The notes under the pieces: generated by a model
The model's database searches: none
What the model saw: only the letters and a program-made list of their open reading frames with translations
Told to the model about the DNA's origin: nothing
DNA from: Gracilaria domingensis
Lineage: Eukaryota; Rhodophyta; Florideophyceae; Gracilariales; Gracilariaceae
Reading direction: 5' to 3'
Length of the DNA stretch: 64,000 bases
Assembly (NCBI GenBank): GCA_022539475.1
Contig: VCMS01000054.1
Span: 124,001-188,000 of the forward strand
Position numbers and translations under genes: made by a program
Shown: positions 19,894 through 28,907 of the stretch, piece by piece
Position numbering within the stretch: the stretch's first letter is position 1
How the letters are laid out: every line of letters starts with the position of its first letter

Positions 19894-20523
19894 CTATTCA
19901 ACAGGTTTTTCGAGTAATTGGGATTGCGCGTCATCTGTTGTGGTGCGTGCGACTCCGTGTTGAGCTTGGTCGTTTTGTGAGCCACCAAAACCTTGTAACT
20001 CGAGAGTAAGGTACAGCGCCTGTGGGTCATTAGTGGTTGGCGTTAGCAAAAACCTTGCTCTTTCAATCTCTACCGGTGTGCCCACGGGTAGACCTTTGAC
20101 GGCAGTCGAAGGGATGACGGCTCGCAATGTGCGTGGAGCAGAGCCTGAATTGCTGACAAGAGCCTCAATGTTGCTCCTAGCCTGTGCGAGGTCGAGTTCT
20201 AATTGGCGTGCACGAAGCACCTCCAGCGCTAGAGCGACCTTGTCCGCTGTAGTCAAAGCCGGTGTCCGACTCTCAAGCGCGTTGTGCACGGCTTTTTGCA
20301 GCTCAGAATATGGGGAGGAGGCGGGTGGGATGGGGGAAGAAGCGGAAGGCATAACGGTTTCGCGGGGGGTTTGTAGCTTTTGCGAAGGAAGGGGAGATGT
20401 GTTGGCATCTAATCTGGGGCGCTTGTGTGGCAGCGGGGCAGATTCGGAGGTGGCAGGGCCGCCGTAAGGGGGGGGATTTGTATCGTCGCGCTTCTCAGCG
20501 CTGAGCATCATTGCGAGGTCCAT
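19894..20523 (-). CDS. Hypothetical protein with a basic motif and short coiled coil
   Basis: About 209 residues from the first in-frame ATG at 20523 (MDLAMMLSAEKRDD). I do not recognise a family. The N-terminal third is Pro/Ser-rich with a basic KRPRLD stretch that could be a nuclear localisation signal. Residues about 80-135 form a Leu/Ala-rich helical region (VALALEVLRARQLELDLAQ) that could be a coiled coil. The C-terminal part holds alternating hydrophobic strands followed by a Gln/Thr-rich tail. The opposite strand also has a 144-codon open frame across this place, so the coding strand rests on the fuller open length and the initial ATG context. A small nuclear regulatory protein is possible but not shown. 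Confidence 0.5.
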   Translation of the reverse strand: MDLAMMLSAEKRDDTNPPPYGGPATSESAPLPHKRPRLDANTSPLPSQKLQTPRETVMPSASSPIPPASSPYSELQKAVHNALESRTPALTTADKVALALEVLRARQLELDLAQARSNIEALVSNSGSAPRTLRAVIPSTAVKGLPVGTPVEIERARFLLTPTTNDPQALYLTLELQGFGGSQNDQAQHGVARTTTDDAQSQLLEKPVE

Positions 20524-21009
20524 GTCGGCAGATGCGCAGAGTTGCACGAGAGAAGAAGCAGCTTATGAGGTGGGAACACGCACAGGAGCATCTGCAACCG
20601 ACTGAGCGGTGTATTTGAGACAGTGACGCTGGTGGCAGACGGTGCCAGGCGAGTGCGAAGTCGGAAGGCGGGGGGTTTTGGTTGCTGGGATGGAAGAAAG
20701 GAACGGCAGCTCGGCTGACGTTGGGTTGCAATGCTGGGTGACGCAATGGCTGGAAGCGAAGGGGAGGGGAAGGGAGGAGGGAACGACGAAGGAGGGGCGG
20801 AAGGGGGGGTCGGCGCGAGTAGGGGCTGGCGCGTGCGGGGGATACGCAAGCGTTACGTGCGCAGTGTAATGCGTGGGGATAGATGCATCGTTTAGCGCGT
20901 TTTGGCGCATTTCGAGTGCCGAGTGCTGTCGTCAGGCACCAGTCCGAAACACACGTCGCGCAACCTTTTGAATTGAGCGGCCTACGCTCTGTCTACGGAG
21001 GTAGATAAG

Positions 21010-21678
21010 CTACTGCACCAACTGCTCGAAGGAAGCATCCGATTTCCGGTAGTGGCACAGGAGCCGGAGGCGGAATTTCGCCATGCGAATGTCCAGTAGT
21101 TCCAGCACCTTGGCCCTTTCAGGAGTGAGTACATCGCCTTTGTTGCAAACGGTGAAGTCCTGAAGCAATGTGATGACGCCCTTTTTCAGGCCAACGGGTA
21201 ATTCAATCTGCCTCAGATTTTGCTCCTGGCTCGGAGCAAAGCGTTCCAATGGACCTGCGTTCAGGTGCACCTGTTCCGTTGCAACGAAGCCGCTTCTGGC
21301 AAATTCATCTTCACAGTACGAGCTGAAGAATTTGAGCACTTTAGCATGGTCACGGTTTGTAAACAGAAGGCCTACGTTGCCCACGAGCTGTTTTGATAGC
21401 TCGCGCAGCCCGTCGGCGTACTCCTCCTCCGGCGAACGACCCAGTGCTATTTGCGCGATTTTTTTCCGTCCAAAGAAGAAGGTGGAGTCGTTCCACGAGC
21501 TGCGCAACTGCTTGAGCTTGGCGTTGCGCATGTTGTCGGTCGAAAACACGTAGATGTGTTCGTACTGATCGATATCGCTGCGGATAGCTTCCAAGAGTTC
21601 CTGCTTCTTCTTTTTACCGATGACGTGCTTGCGCGTCTTTGTGAGCGCCACCACTCTCTCTCTCTTCGACCGTCCCAT
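21010..21678 (-). CDS. MRT4: MRT4 ribosome assembly factor (uL10 family)
   Basis: 222 residues from the ATG at 21678, with the sequence MGRSKRERVVALTKTRK that is near-diagnostic for MRT4. The frame stays open far upstream only because the region lacks stops. The ribosomal L10-like domain covers about residues 20-200 (HIYVFSTDNMRNAKL, LLFTNRD, FVATEQVHL). MRT4 occupies the P-stalk site on nuclear pre-60S particles and is later exchanged for uL10 (P0), so it lacks the P1/P2-binding acidic tail; here too the protein ends without one. It is divergent from eL43, with about 440 bp between the two ATGs, so a shared control region for two ribosome genes is possible. Length is normal for the family. 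Confidence 0.93.
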   Translation of the reverse strand: MGRSKRERVVALTKTRKHVIGKKKKQELLEAIRSDIDQYEHIYVFSTDNMRNAKLKQLRSSWNDSTFFFGRKKIAQIALGRSPEEEYADGLRELSKQLVGNVGLLFTNRDHAKVLKFFSSYCEDEFARSGFVATEQVHLNAGPLERFAPSQEQNLRQIELPVGLKKGVITLLQDFTVCNKGDVLTPERAKVLELLDIRMAKFRLRLLCHYRKSDASFEQLVQ

Positions 21679-22119
21679 AGCTGCGGATAGAAAACAGCCA
21701 AACTCAGAGATACTCGAATGTAGCAGCCGCGAAGAGGCCGTGAACACAGTTCTAAAAAGCGGTTCAACGGGTTTTGTCAAAGTCGGTTGAACTGCTGAAC
21801 ATGAAGCCGCAGCTTGTCGCCGGTGAACCTCTGCTGCACCAGCACCTGCTTTGCTGTGTTTCCGCCGCGGCCGTTGCACTGCCACGTATGCCACCTGCCA
21901 AAACCCACATCCAACCAGCGTGCGCGCATGCTCACCGTTGTTTTTCGAAAACTTTTCGCCGCCGCCCCCCGGCACCCGCCGACGTCGTCCGATCGCGGTC
22001 GAGTGGCATGCTTCGTCGCCGCATTGCTTCACCGCGCGGCCTCCCGTCGACCCCATCGTCAACGTTTCCCGCAACCTCGCGCGCTCTGTCTTCTTCCTCG
22101 TCCATTCCACTGATCCTCC

Positions 22120-22404
22120 ATGGGAAAGCGTACAAGAAAGGTTGGCGTCGTCGGAAAGTACGGCACGCGATATGGATCTTCGCTCCGTAAGCAGGTGAAG
22201 AAGATGGAAATCGCGCAGCACGCCCGCTACACATGCCCGTTTTGCGGCAAGAACTCTGTCAAGCGCATCGCCGTTGGAATCTGGAAGTGCGGTAATAAGA
22301 CTTGCAACAAGGTCATCGCAGGTGGTGCATGGTCCGTCAATACGCAGGCTGCTACCTCTGTGCGAAGCACCATTCGTCGTTTGAGAGATACTGTTGAACT
22401 GTGA
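22120..22404 (+). CDS. RPL37A: Cytosolic ribosomal protein eL43 (L37A)
   Basis: 94 residues from the ATG at 22120, a full-length match in pattern to eukaryotic eL43 (usually 92 residues). The basic N-terminus [19 protein letters not shown] is followed by the zinc-ribbon cysteines C39, C42, C57 and C62, and by the conserved GGAWS and STIRRLR segments. It is a core component of the 60S subunit. The gene has no intron, which agrees with an intron-poor genome. It is divergent from MRT4, a 60S assembly factor. A region rich in C and CG lies directly upstream, and the 3' end is followed by about 460 bp with no supported gene on either strand. Confidence 0.97.
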   Translation: MGKRTRKVGVVGKYGTRYGSSLRKQVKKMEIAQHARYTCPFCGKNSVKRIAVGIWKCGNKTCNKVIAGGAWSVNTQAATSVRSTIRRLRDTVEL

Positions 22405-22869
22405 GATCGCATCGTCTGTTGCGTTGTTTCCATGTGTTTCGTGTTGAGTGTCGAAAGGAAGGAACTTCTGCGCGTTGCAACCCTTTGCCGGGCTCAACAA
22501 AACCTGAACGCGCTGTAATTGCTTCGCCACTGTCGAATGCGCTAGCGCTCTTGCTCAACACGTACACAAAGTAAATTGACGCTTTCAACGCCATTTCTTC
22601 GTTGCGATCTTTACATAGATGTCCAACAGCCGTTTCTGTTTGGTTTGCTCGCTTACTACGCTCCAAGTCAATCACACGGCGACTTGAGTGCTAACATTGC
22701 GTCCTAATTCTCTTCCTTAACAATTTCTTTGCTTTCTCCCATCTAGTCGTTCACGCCGCATTCTTACTGCCAGTCGTGTATTTTCGCATAGACGCACGTC
22801 AGTGCATTCTAGTCCCTTTGTAGACACGCTCCTTAAAAGCTCACATCGCAATGACCATCTTGGGGTAAC

Positions 22870-23302
22870 TCACCTCTCTTCAGCCTCCAACGATCGTTTA
22901 AGGTGTTTGATCTGATACTTCAGTTTTGTATTCTCTTCTTTGGAGGTGGCCAGTTCTCGAAGACGTCCATCCAGCTCACTTGCGCTCGTTATTAGTGCCG
23001 TTCGCAGTGTTTTCAGGTCCATAAGCGTTTCTAGCATTACTGGTCGCAGATCCGTTCCGTCGCCACTCCCGAACACTTCAGTAGTTCAACATAAATCAAG
23101 AATCACATGTACCAAAAATTTTCTCTCGTGTTAGCGGCGGCTTTCTTTTTGTCAATCGAACGTTTGTTATTGGAAGAAACCTACCGGATGTTTGCGCCCC
23201 TTTTTCAAGCTCAGCTACTCGGAGAGACAAGTTTGCAATTGCTTTGTTCACTTCTCCGAACTCCGTTTGAGTGCCAGTTGTTACTTGTTTGTTATCTTCC
23301 AT
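22870..23302 (-). CDS. Small split coiled-coil protein, leucine zipper like the ArgRS N-terminus
   Basis: Two exons: 23302-23185, then intron 23184-23076 (109 bp, starts GTAGGT, ends GAAG), then 23075-22870, giving about 107 residues in frame. The N-terminal part has a short heptad run (IANLSLRVAELEKG). The C-terminal part is a strong leucine-zipper helix ending KLKYQIKHLKRSLEAEE, which closely resembles the N-terminal zipper of metazoan cytosolic arginyl-tRNA synthetase that binds its multisynthetase partners. A free-standing protein of this kind might be a tether or complex subunit; this is inference. The final codons read GAG-AG|GTGAGT, an excellent splice donor, so the stop at 22870 may lie in an intron with a further 3' exon downstream. 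The ATG is only 34 bp from a candidate DHX37 first exon. Confidence 0.6.
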
Positions 23303-23336
23303 TCTTGAGAGCTTACCGGCAGACGTTAGTCTTTTT

Positions 23337-26300
23337 ATGACAAACCTTCGTTACGAAGGTCCGTCTCCTGTGTTCGAGAAAAACAATGGTGTGTCTCCTT
23401 CGAAAGCCAAGAGAGAGAAACCAACACTAAAACCGGTAGGAAGTTTTATTGTGCGCATACACATCAAAAAGTGATATCCGCATTTCGCAAACAATTTTGA
23501 ACGCCGGCGTTAAAATCGCCGGCCGGCCTAGCAAATCCGCCGATATTCGACGAGTTAAATGGGTATCTGCTCGTCAACGGTTTATGTTTCCTCAACCATT
23601 CTGTTGGACGCTTTCCTGCGTCAGAAGAGATGACTGTTTGAATAACCAAGTCATGCAACGGTCTGAGATTAGTCATGTGCATATCAAAGTAGAGCTTTCA
23701 GGCGGAAGTTTTTGTCAAGTGTTCTACGCTCTGAAGAGATTCAGAAAAAAGCAACTGCTTCCAAGAGACCTGTCTTTTCTGCTGGCTTGAGCTCGCTTGC
23801 ACTTCTTCGCTCTGTCAACGAAAGGAGAGTGGTTCAGGTTTTGCGACTTGAAGATATGGCTGCGAAGCGAGAGGCAGCTTGTACAGCTGGAACCAATCCT
23901 CGTAAGAGGCCACGCAAGTTCTTTGTACATGTTGAACGAAAACCTGAAGTGCAAGCGGCAAGGTTGCAATTGCCGGTGTGTATGCATGAGCAAGAAATCA
24001 TCGATGCCATTCACCACAATGACCTAGTGCTTGTAAGCGGTGCCACCGGAACAGGGAAAACAACCCAAGTACCTCAGTTTCTTGTGGAAGACGGATTTGG
24101 TGATCCTGCATCCCCAGAATACAAGGGCATGATAGCAGTAACTCAGCCGCGAAGAGTTGCAGCTGTATCATGCGCAAAACGCGTCGCTTTCGAGATGAAT
24201 TCAGATCCTGGGAACATCGTTGGATACCATATCAGACATGAGGCAAGGCTCACAGACAAGACGAAGATAAAATTTGTCACAGACGGCGTTTTGTTGCGAG
24301 AAGTGGAAAATGATGTATTGCTCAAGAAGTACTCCGCCATCGTGATCGATGAGGTGCATGAAAGATCACTGAATACGGACTTGCTACTGGCATTTCTGTC
24401 GCGGACTACCCAACTCCGTCGCAAGGAAAAAAATGTGTATGGCCTCTTAAAGGTTGTGGTGATGTCTGCCACTTTGGAAGTGGACGGCGTGTTTGCAGGC
24501 AAAGGCGCCCTATTTCCAAATCCACCGATGGTCAAAGTACCATCGCGTCAGTATCCGGTAACAATCCATTTTGCGCGCAAGACGAAGGCTGACTATGTGG
24601 AGGAAGCATTTGCCAAAGTGTGCAAGATTCATCAAAGATTACCACAAGGCGGGGTGCTGGTGTTCTTGAGCGGGCGTCAGGAGGTAGAGCAACTCTGCAC
24701 ACAACTCCAAGAAAAATTTGGGAAGCGCAAAGTGGTGATTCAGGACTCTGATGGGCAGAAGACTGGTATGGTAGTTCTACCGTTTTACGCTATGCTTGCA
24801 GACAGCCTGCAGCGACGAATCTTCAAGAATTTCGGCGAGGACGTGCGCAAGATTGTGGTGGCGACGAACATTGCCGAGACTTCTGTAACAGTACCTGGAA
24901 TTTCGTACGTGGTCGACTCTGGGCGTGTGAAAGAGAAAGTGTATCGGAAGGGTGCGAGTGGGCTACTATCGGCATATGAAGTGGGATGGGTATCGCAAGC
25001 AAGCGCTGAACAACGCGCGGGTCGCGCGGGGCGAACCGGTCCAGGGCACTGTTACCGACTGTACTCGTCAGCCGTTTTCGACCAGCAGTTTGAAGAGTAT
25101 CGCGCGCCGGAGATCCTGCGCGTGCCGGCGGATAGCATCGTGCTTCGGCTACGAGCAATGGGCATTCGTCATGTGGCGAAGTTTCCGTTCCCAACGCGAC
25201 CCAACACTGAAGATCTACTGGCTGCGGAAAAGTTGCTGATGCAACTGGGTGCGCTGCAGAACGACGACGGCCAGGAGGAACATGATGATTCAGTACTGGG
25301 AGTGACACAGATTGGGCGGGATCTGGCACGCGTGCCGTTGCCACCGCGGTTTGGGCGAATGCTTGTGGCAGCGTGGGAGGACGGGGCGGCGTTTCCATAC
25401 GCATGTCGACTGGCTGCAATGCTGACAATCGGAACGGTGCTCGATCGCGGAGCGGAGCAAAGAGCAAAACACAAGGTTTTCTACAACGCGAGGGGGGAGG
25501 TACTAACGGAACTGGCGGCGCTATGCGCAGCGGAGCACCACGGACGACGACTCGGGGCGAAAGTAGACGTGAACGGGGTGCGGAAATTCTGCGGAGAGTT
25601 TGGGCTGGTTGGGCGGCATGTGGTGGAAGCCATACGCGTGAGTGAACAGCTAGAAGAACTTTTCGCGCGGAGGTCAGAGGCGCTGCAGCCGGCCGATGAG
25701 CGAACGGAAACTAGCGTAATTCGGTGCTTCCTGCAGGGCTTTGCCGACCGCGTGGCGCGGCGCATGACGAGATGCGAGGGCGCCGAGCTGGGCGTCGGGC
25801 CGCGACGGTTACGCGCAGCATTCATGATACGTGGCGGAAAAGCGGCGTTTGTAGAGAACGCAAGCAGCGGCGCGGACGCCGGTGAATTCGTTGCGTTTGC
25901 GCAGTTGATTGAGCGCGATGTGAAGGTGAGGAAGCGCGGCGCTGGCGACGGGGCAGATGACGGCGACGACTATGTCGAAACGGACGGCGAAGACGCGTGC
26001 GGCGACGGCGCGGGCGGCGCGGGCGGCGCGGGCGGCGCGGGCGGCGCGGGCGGCGCGGGCGAGGAGCGCGAGCAGGGGCGGCGCGAGCTGGTGCTGCGCG
26101 GCGTGTGCACGATCGACAAGCAGTGGCTGGCCGAGGACGCGGCGCAGCTGTGCGAGGTGCGCAGCGTCAGCCGCACGTGGTTCGACGGCGGCGCCGGCGC
26201 GGCGCGGCACCAGGCGCAGGTGGCGTACGGCGGCTGGGCGCTGGGCAGCGTGCGCGTGCGCGCGCGCGCGCGCGGCGCGCACGCCGACGCCGCGCTGCGC

Positions 26301-26576
26301 GCCACGGCGCGCGCGCTGCTCGCCGAGCTGTGCGGCGCGCGGCTGGCGGCGCGGCCCGCGCCGCTGCGCGCCGCCGCGGAGCGCGCGGCCGCCGCCGTGC
26401 TGCGCCGCCGCCGCGTGCTGGCGCTCGCGCAGCTGCGCGCCGCCGACGTGCGCGCGCTGCGCGCGTGCGTGGCGCGCGCCGCGCGCGTCGACGCGCGCGT
26501 GACGCCGCGCTTGCTGCGCGCCATGGCCATGGCGCGCCGCCGCCGCGCGCCGCCCGACGCGCGCGCCGAGCCGTGA
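23337..26576 (+). CDS. DHX37: DHX37/Dhr1-like DEAH-box RNA helicase, U3 snoRNP/18S processing
   Basis: The main exon runs to 26576. It contains Walker A GATGTGKT (near 24040), motif II as DEVH rather than DEAH (near 24349), SATLEV, and the QRAGRAGRTGPGHCYRLYS motif VI. The DHX37/Dhr1 signature KFFVHVERKPEVQAARLQLP precedes the helicase core. In other eukaryotes this enzyme unwinds U3 snoRNA from pre-18S rRNA. The first ATG in the main frame is 23856. I infer a first exon at 23337-23435 (33 codons) spliced from donor 23436 to an acceptor near 23744, in phase; this needs transcript support. The last 200 or so residues are encoded by CGCG-dense DNA with a Gly-Ala-Gly tandem run, unlike the rest. 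The C-terminal OB-fold region is therefore hard to judge. Confidence 0.82.
26007..26063 (+). repeat. Tandem 9-bp repeat coding Gly-Ala-Gly
   Basis: About six units of GGCGCGGGC inside the DHX37 frame, giving repeated Gly-Gly-Ala. It marks the start of a CG-dense segment that continues beyond the stop to about 26760, where units of CGCGCAGCCG repeat at 26681-26710 and a (CCG)n run lies near 26598-26620. Confidence 0.85.
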
Positions 26577-26912
26577 GCGCTACAGCGCGCGCAGCCGCCG
26601 CCGCCGCCGCCGCCGCCGCCGCGCGCGCGCCGTGTCACGTGCGCCGCCGTCACCCGCGCGCGCCCGCGCTCGCTGCGCCGCGCGCAGCCGCGCGCAGCCG
26701 CGCGCAGCCGCGCGCGCCACGCGCGCCGCGCCGTTCGCGTAAGCGCGCGGCGCTGTTGCGCCAGCTCACGCCGCATAAATGCCGAAAACGACGCGCCGCA
26801 TTGATTGCTGCCACCTCACGCTGTATCGCAGCCGCTGTGCGTGCTCGTTGCGTGTTTCATATCCCGCTGCCCGTCGCCGTCTTGATTTAGTCGTCTGCAC
26901 CTCGGCCCAGCC

Positions 26913-28907
26913 ATGAGTGACAGCGATCCCAACGAAGTCCTCTTCTCCGACGTCGCCGACTCGCCGGCTTCTACCCCCGTCATCCCCACTCCCGCGCCGC
27001 CCGCCGTCCCGCCCACGCAACCGCTGCCGGCTCCGCCTCAGCCCACCATGAGCTCAGACCCCCAACCCGCAGCTGCCGCTGCCGCCGCTGCCGCCCCCGC
27101 CGCTGCCGCCCCCGCCGCTGCCGCCCCCGCCGCCGCCGCCCCCAAGCCATCCCCCGCCCACCCGCTCTCGGAACAACCACATGAGACCACCCCTCTCGTC
27201 GGCTTCTCCGTCACGCCGCAGCGCGTCTCGGCCACCGTCCCCACCATGGTGGGCGATGAGCCTGGCGAGAAGCCCCTCGCTCACTCGCGCTTTGGCCCCG
27301 ACGCCTTCTGGGAGGATATCTCCGATATGCAGAACGGCTCCGTGCCCATCAACCTTTTGATTGCCACCGTCATCGGTATCGCCTGCGGCTTTGCTGCCTT
27401 TGTATACTACACCATTCTCGAATTCTTTCTCGAGCTCCTGTGGAAAACCATACCCGAGTTCCTCTCGGAGCACCTGTTCTGGCCAGAGTGCTTGCACTGG
27501 ATTTGGATCCCTATTATAGGTATGACCATGGCTGTTCTCGTCGGTGTCTCCATCAAGGTCCTCGGCTTCCCCGGAGATCTTGCTTATACCGTCAAGTGCG
27601 TGCACAAGGAGGGATATGTGCCAGTGTCACATGCTCCGTCCATGCTCGTCGCCTCCCAGGTGTCTATCCTTGGCGGTGGTTCCTTGGGACCTGAAGCGCC
27701 GCTCGTGGCTATCTGTGCTTCGATTGGTGGCTGGGTTTCTATGACCGTTTTCAAGCAGCAGTATAAGAATCTTGTCAGAAAGCATACTTTGTGCGGCATG
27801 GCTTGCGCTCTCGCCGCCTTTTTCGGCGTGCCGCTTGGTGGTTCGCTGTTCGCGCTTGAGATTAACAATCGTCTTGGCTACGAGTACTTTGAGCACGCAT
27901 TGGAGGCCATCGCCTCTGGAACCATTTGTCTGGTTGTGTTCCGCGGACTCGCGCAGTTGCCCATTGGACCTATCTACTTCTTTACCGACATCAAGCTCGA
28001 CTCCTCTTCTGCCCATCTCGTCGTCGTCGGAGCGGTTCTCGGATTGATTGGCGCTGGTTTTGCCGCGTTGTTCGCCCATGGACACTGGGCGGTTGTCAAG
28101 CAGTTGAAGAAGCTGGGCTGGGATACCGACCCCGTCAAGCTTTCCGTGTTTGGTGGTGTTGGAATTGTGATTCTTGGACTCTTGTTCCCTCAAACTCTGT
28201 TCTGGGGTGAGTTCGAGATGCAGACAATCGGTTCCTTGTCGCCAGCTTCAAAGTTGCCTCACATCTGGCCGACGACCGGCCTGACTGGTTTTGAAATCAA
28301 AGGATGGTTCTCTGCGTTCCTCGTCGGTGTTGCTAAGCTAGTTGCTATTTCGTTCACAGTTGCTGGTGGATACCGCGGAGGTTTCATCTTCCCGTTCTTT
28401 GCAGCCGGTGCTGCGTTCGGAAGATCGATTACTTTCTTGTTCCCGTCTATCCCCCCCGTCGTGGCCGTTCTGTCCTTGGCGTCCGGAATTAACGTTGCCA
28501 TTACCAGAACAGCTTTGGCCACTCCGTTGATTCTTTGCGGTCTTGCAGGTGAAGTGAATGCTACGCCGCCAGTTCTCGCGGCTTCATTGGCTGCGGTGTT
28601 TGCTACATACTACATGGTACGTTTTTTCACACTCTACGCGATCCTTTTTCTTTTTTGTTCCTTCTGGGGTGCGATACGTTCAATGGTTCTAACTGTGCGC
28701 TTGCTTATTTGTTTGTGTTTTTTTTTTTGTGCCGGTCTGGATTAGCCCTTTGTGTTTGCTCAACAAGCACGTGAGGATATCTTTGAGTCTCAACTTCACA
28801 AGTACACATTCCATAACAAGTGGGGAGAAAAGGGAGAAAATCCTTACGTGGAATCTACCACGCCGGACGCTGTATCTGACGTGGAGAGTCAACCTGCTGG
28901 CCAGTAG
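26913..28907 (+). CDS. ClC-family chloride channel or transporter, two exons
   Basis: 621 residues: exon 1 26913-28616, intron 28617-28745 (129 bp, GTACGT...T-rich tract...TTAG), exon 2 28746-28907. Without splicing the frame runs into an artificial hydrophobic tail; with it the protein ends in a polar, acidic cytosolic tail (FAQQAREDIFESQ). Residues 1-110 are a low-complexity Ala/Pro leader. About ten or more membrane segments follow. ClC filter motifs are visible: GGGSLGPEAPLV, which carries the gating Glu, and GGYRGGFIFPFF. The GPEAP form is more common in prokaryotic-type ClCs than in animal channels. No CBS domains follow, so this is a short-form ClC, perhaps of an organelle or vacuole. 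Whether it is a channel or an exchanger cannot be settled here. Confidence 0.88.

Noticed and set aside
21679-22530. N-terminal extension of MRT4 by 284 residues
   Set aside because: The frame is open only because of base composition. It covers the divergent eL43 gene, and MRT4 proteins start at the MGRSKRE sequence.
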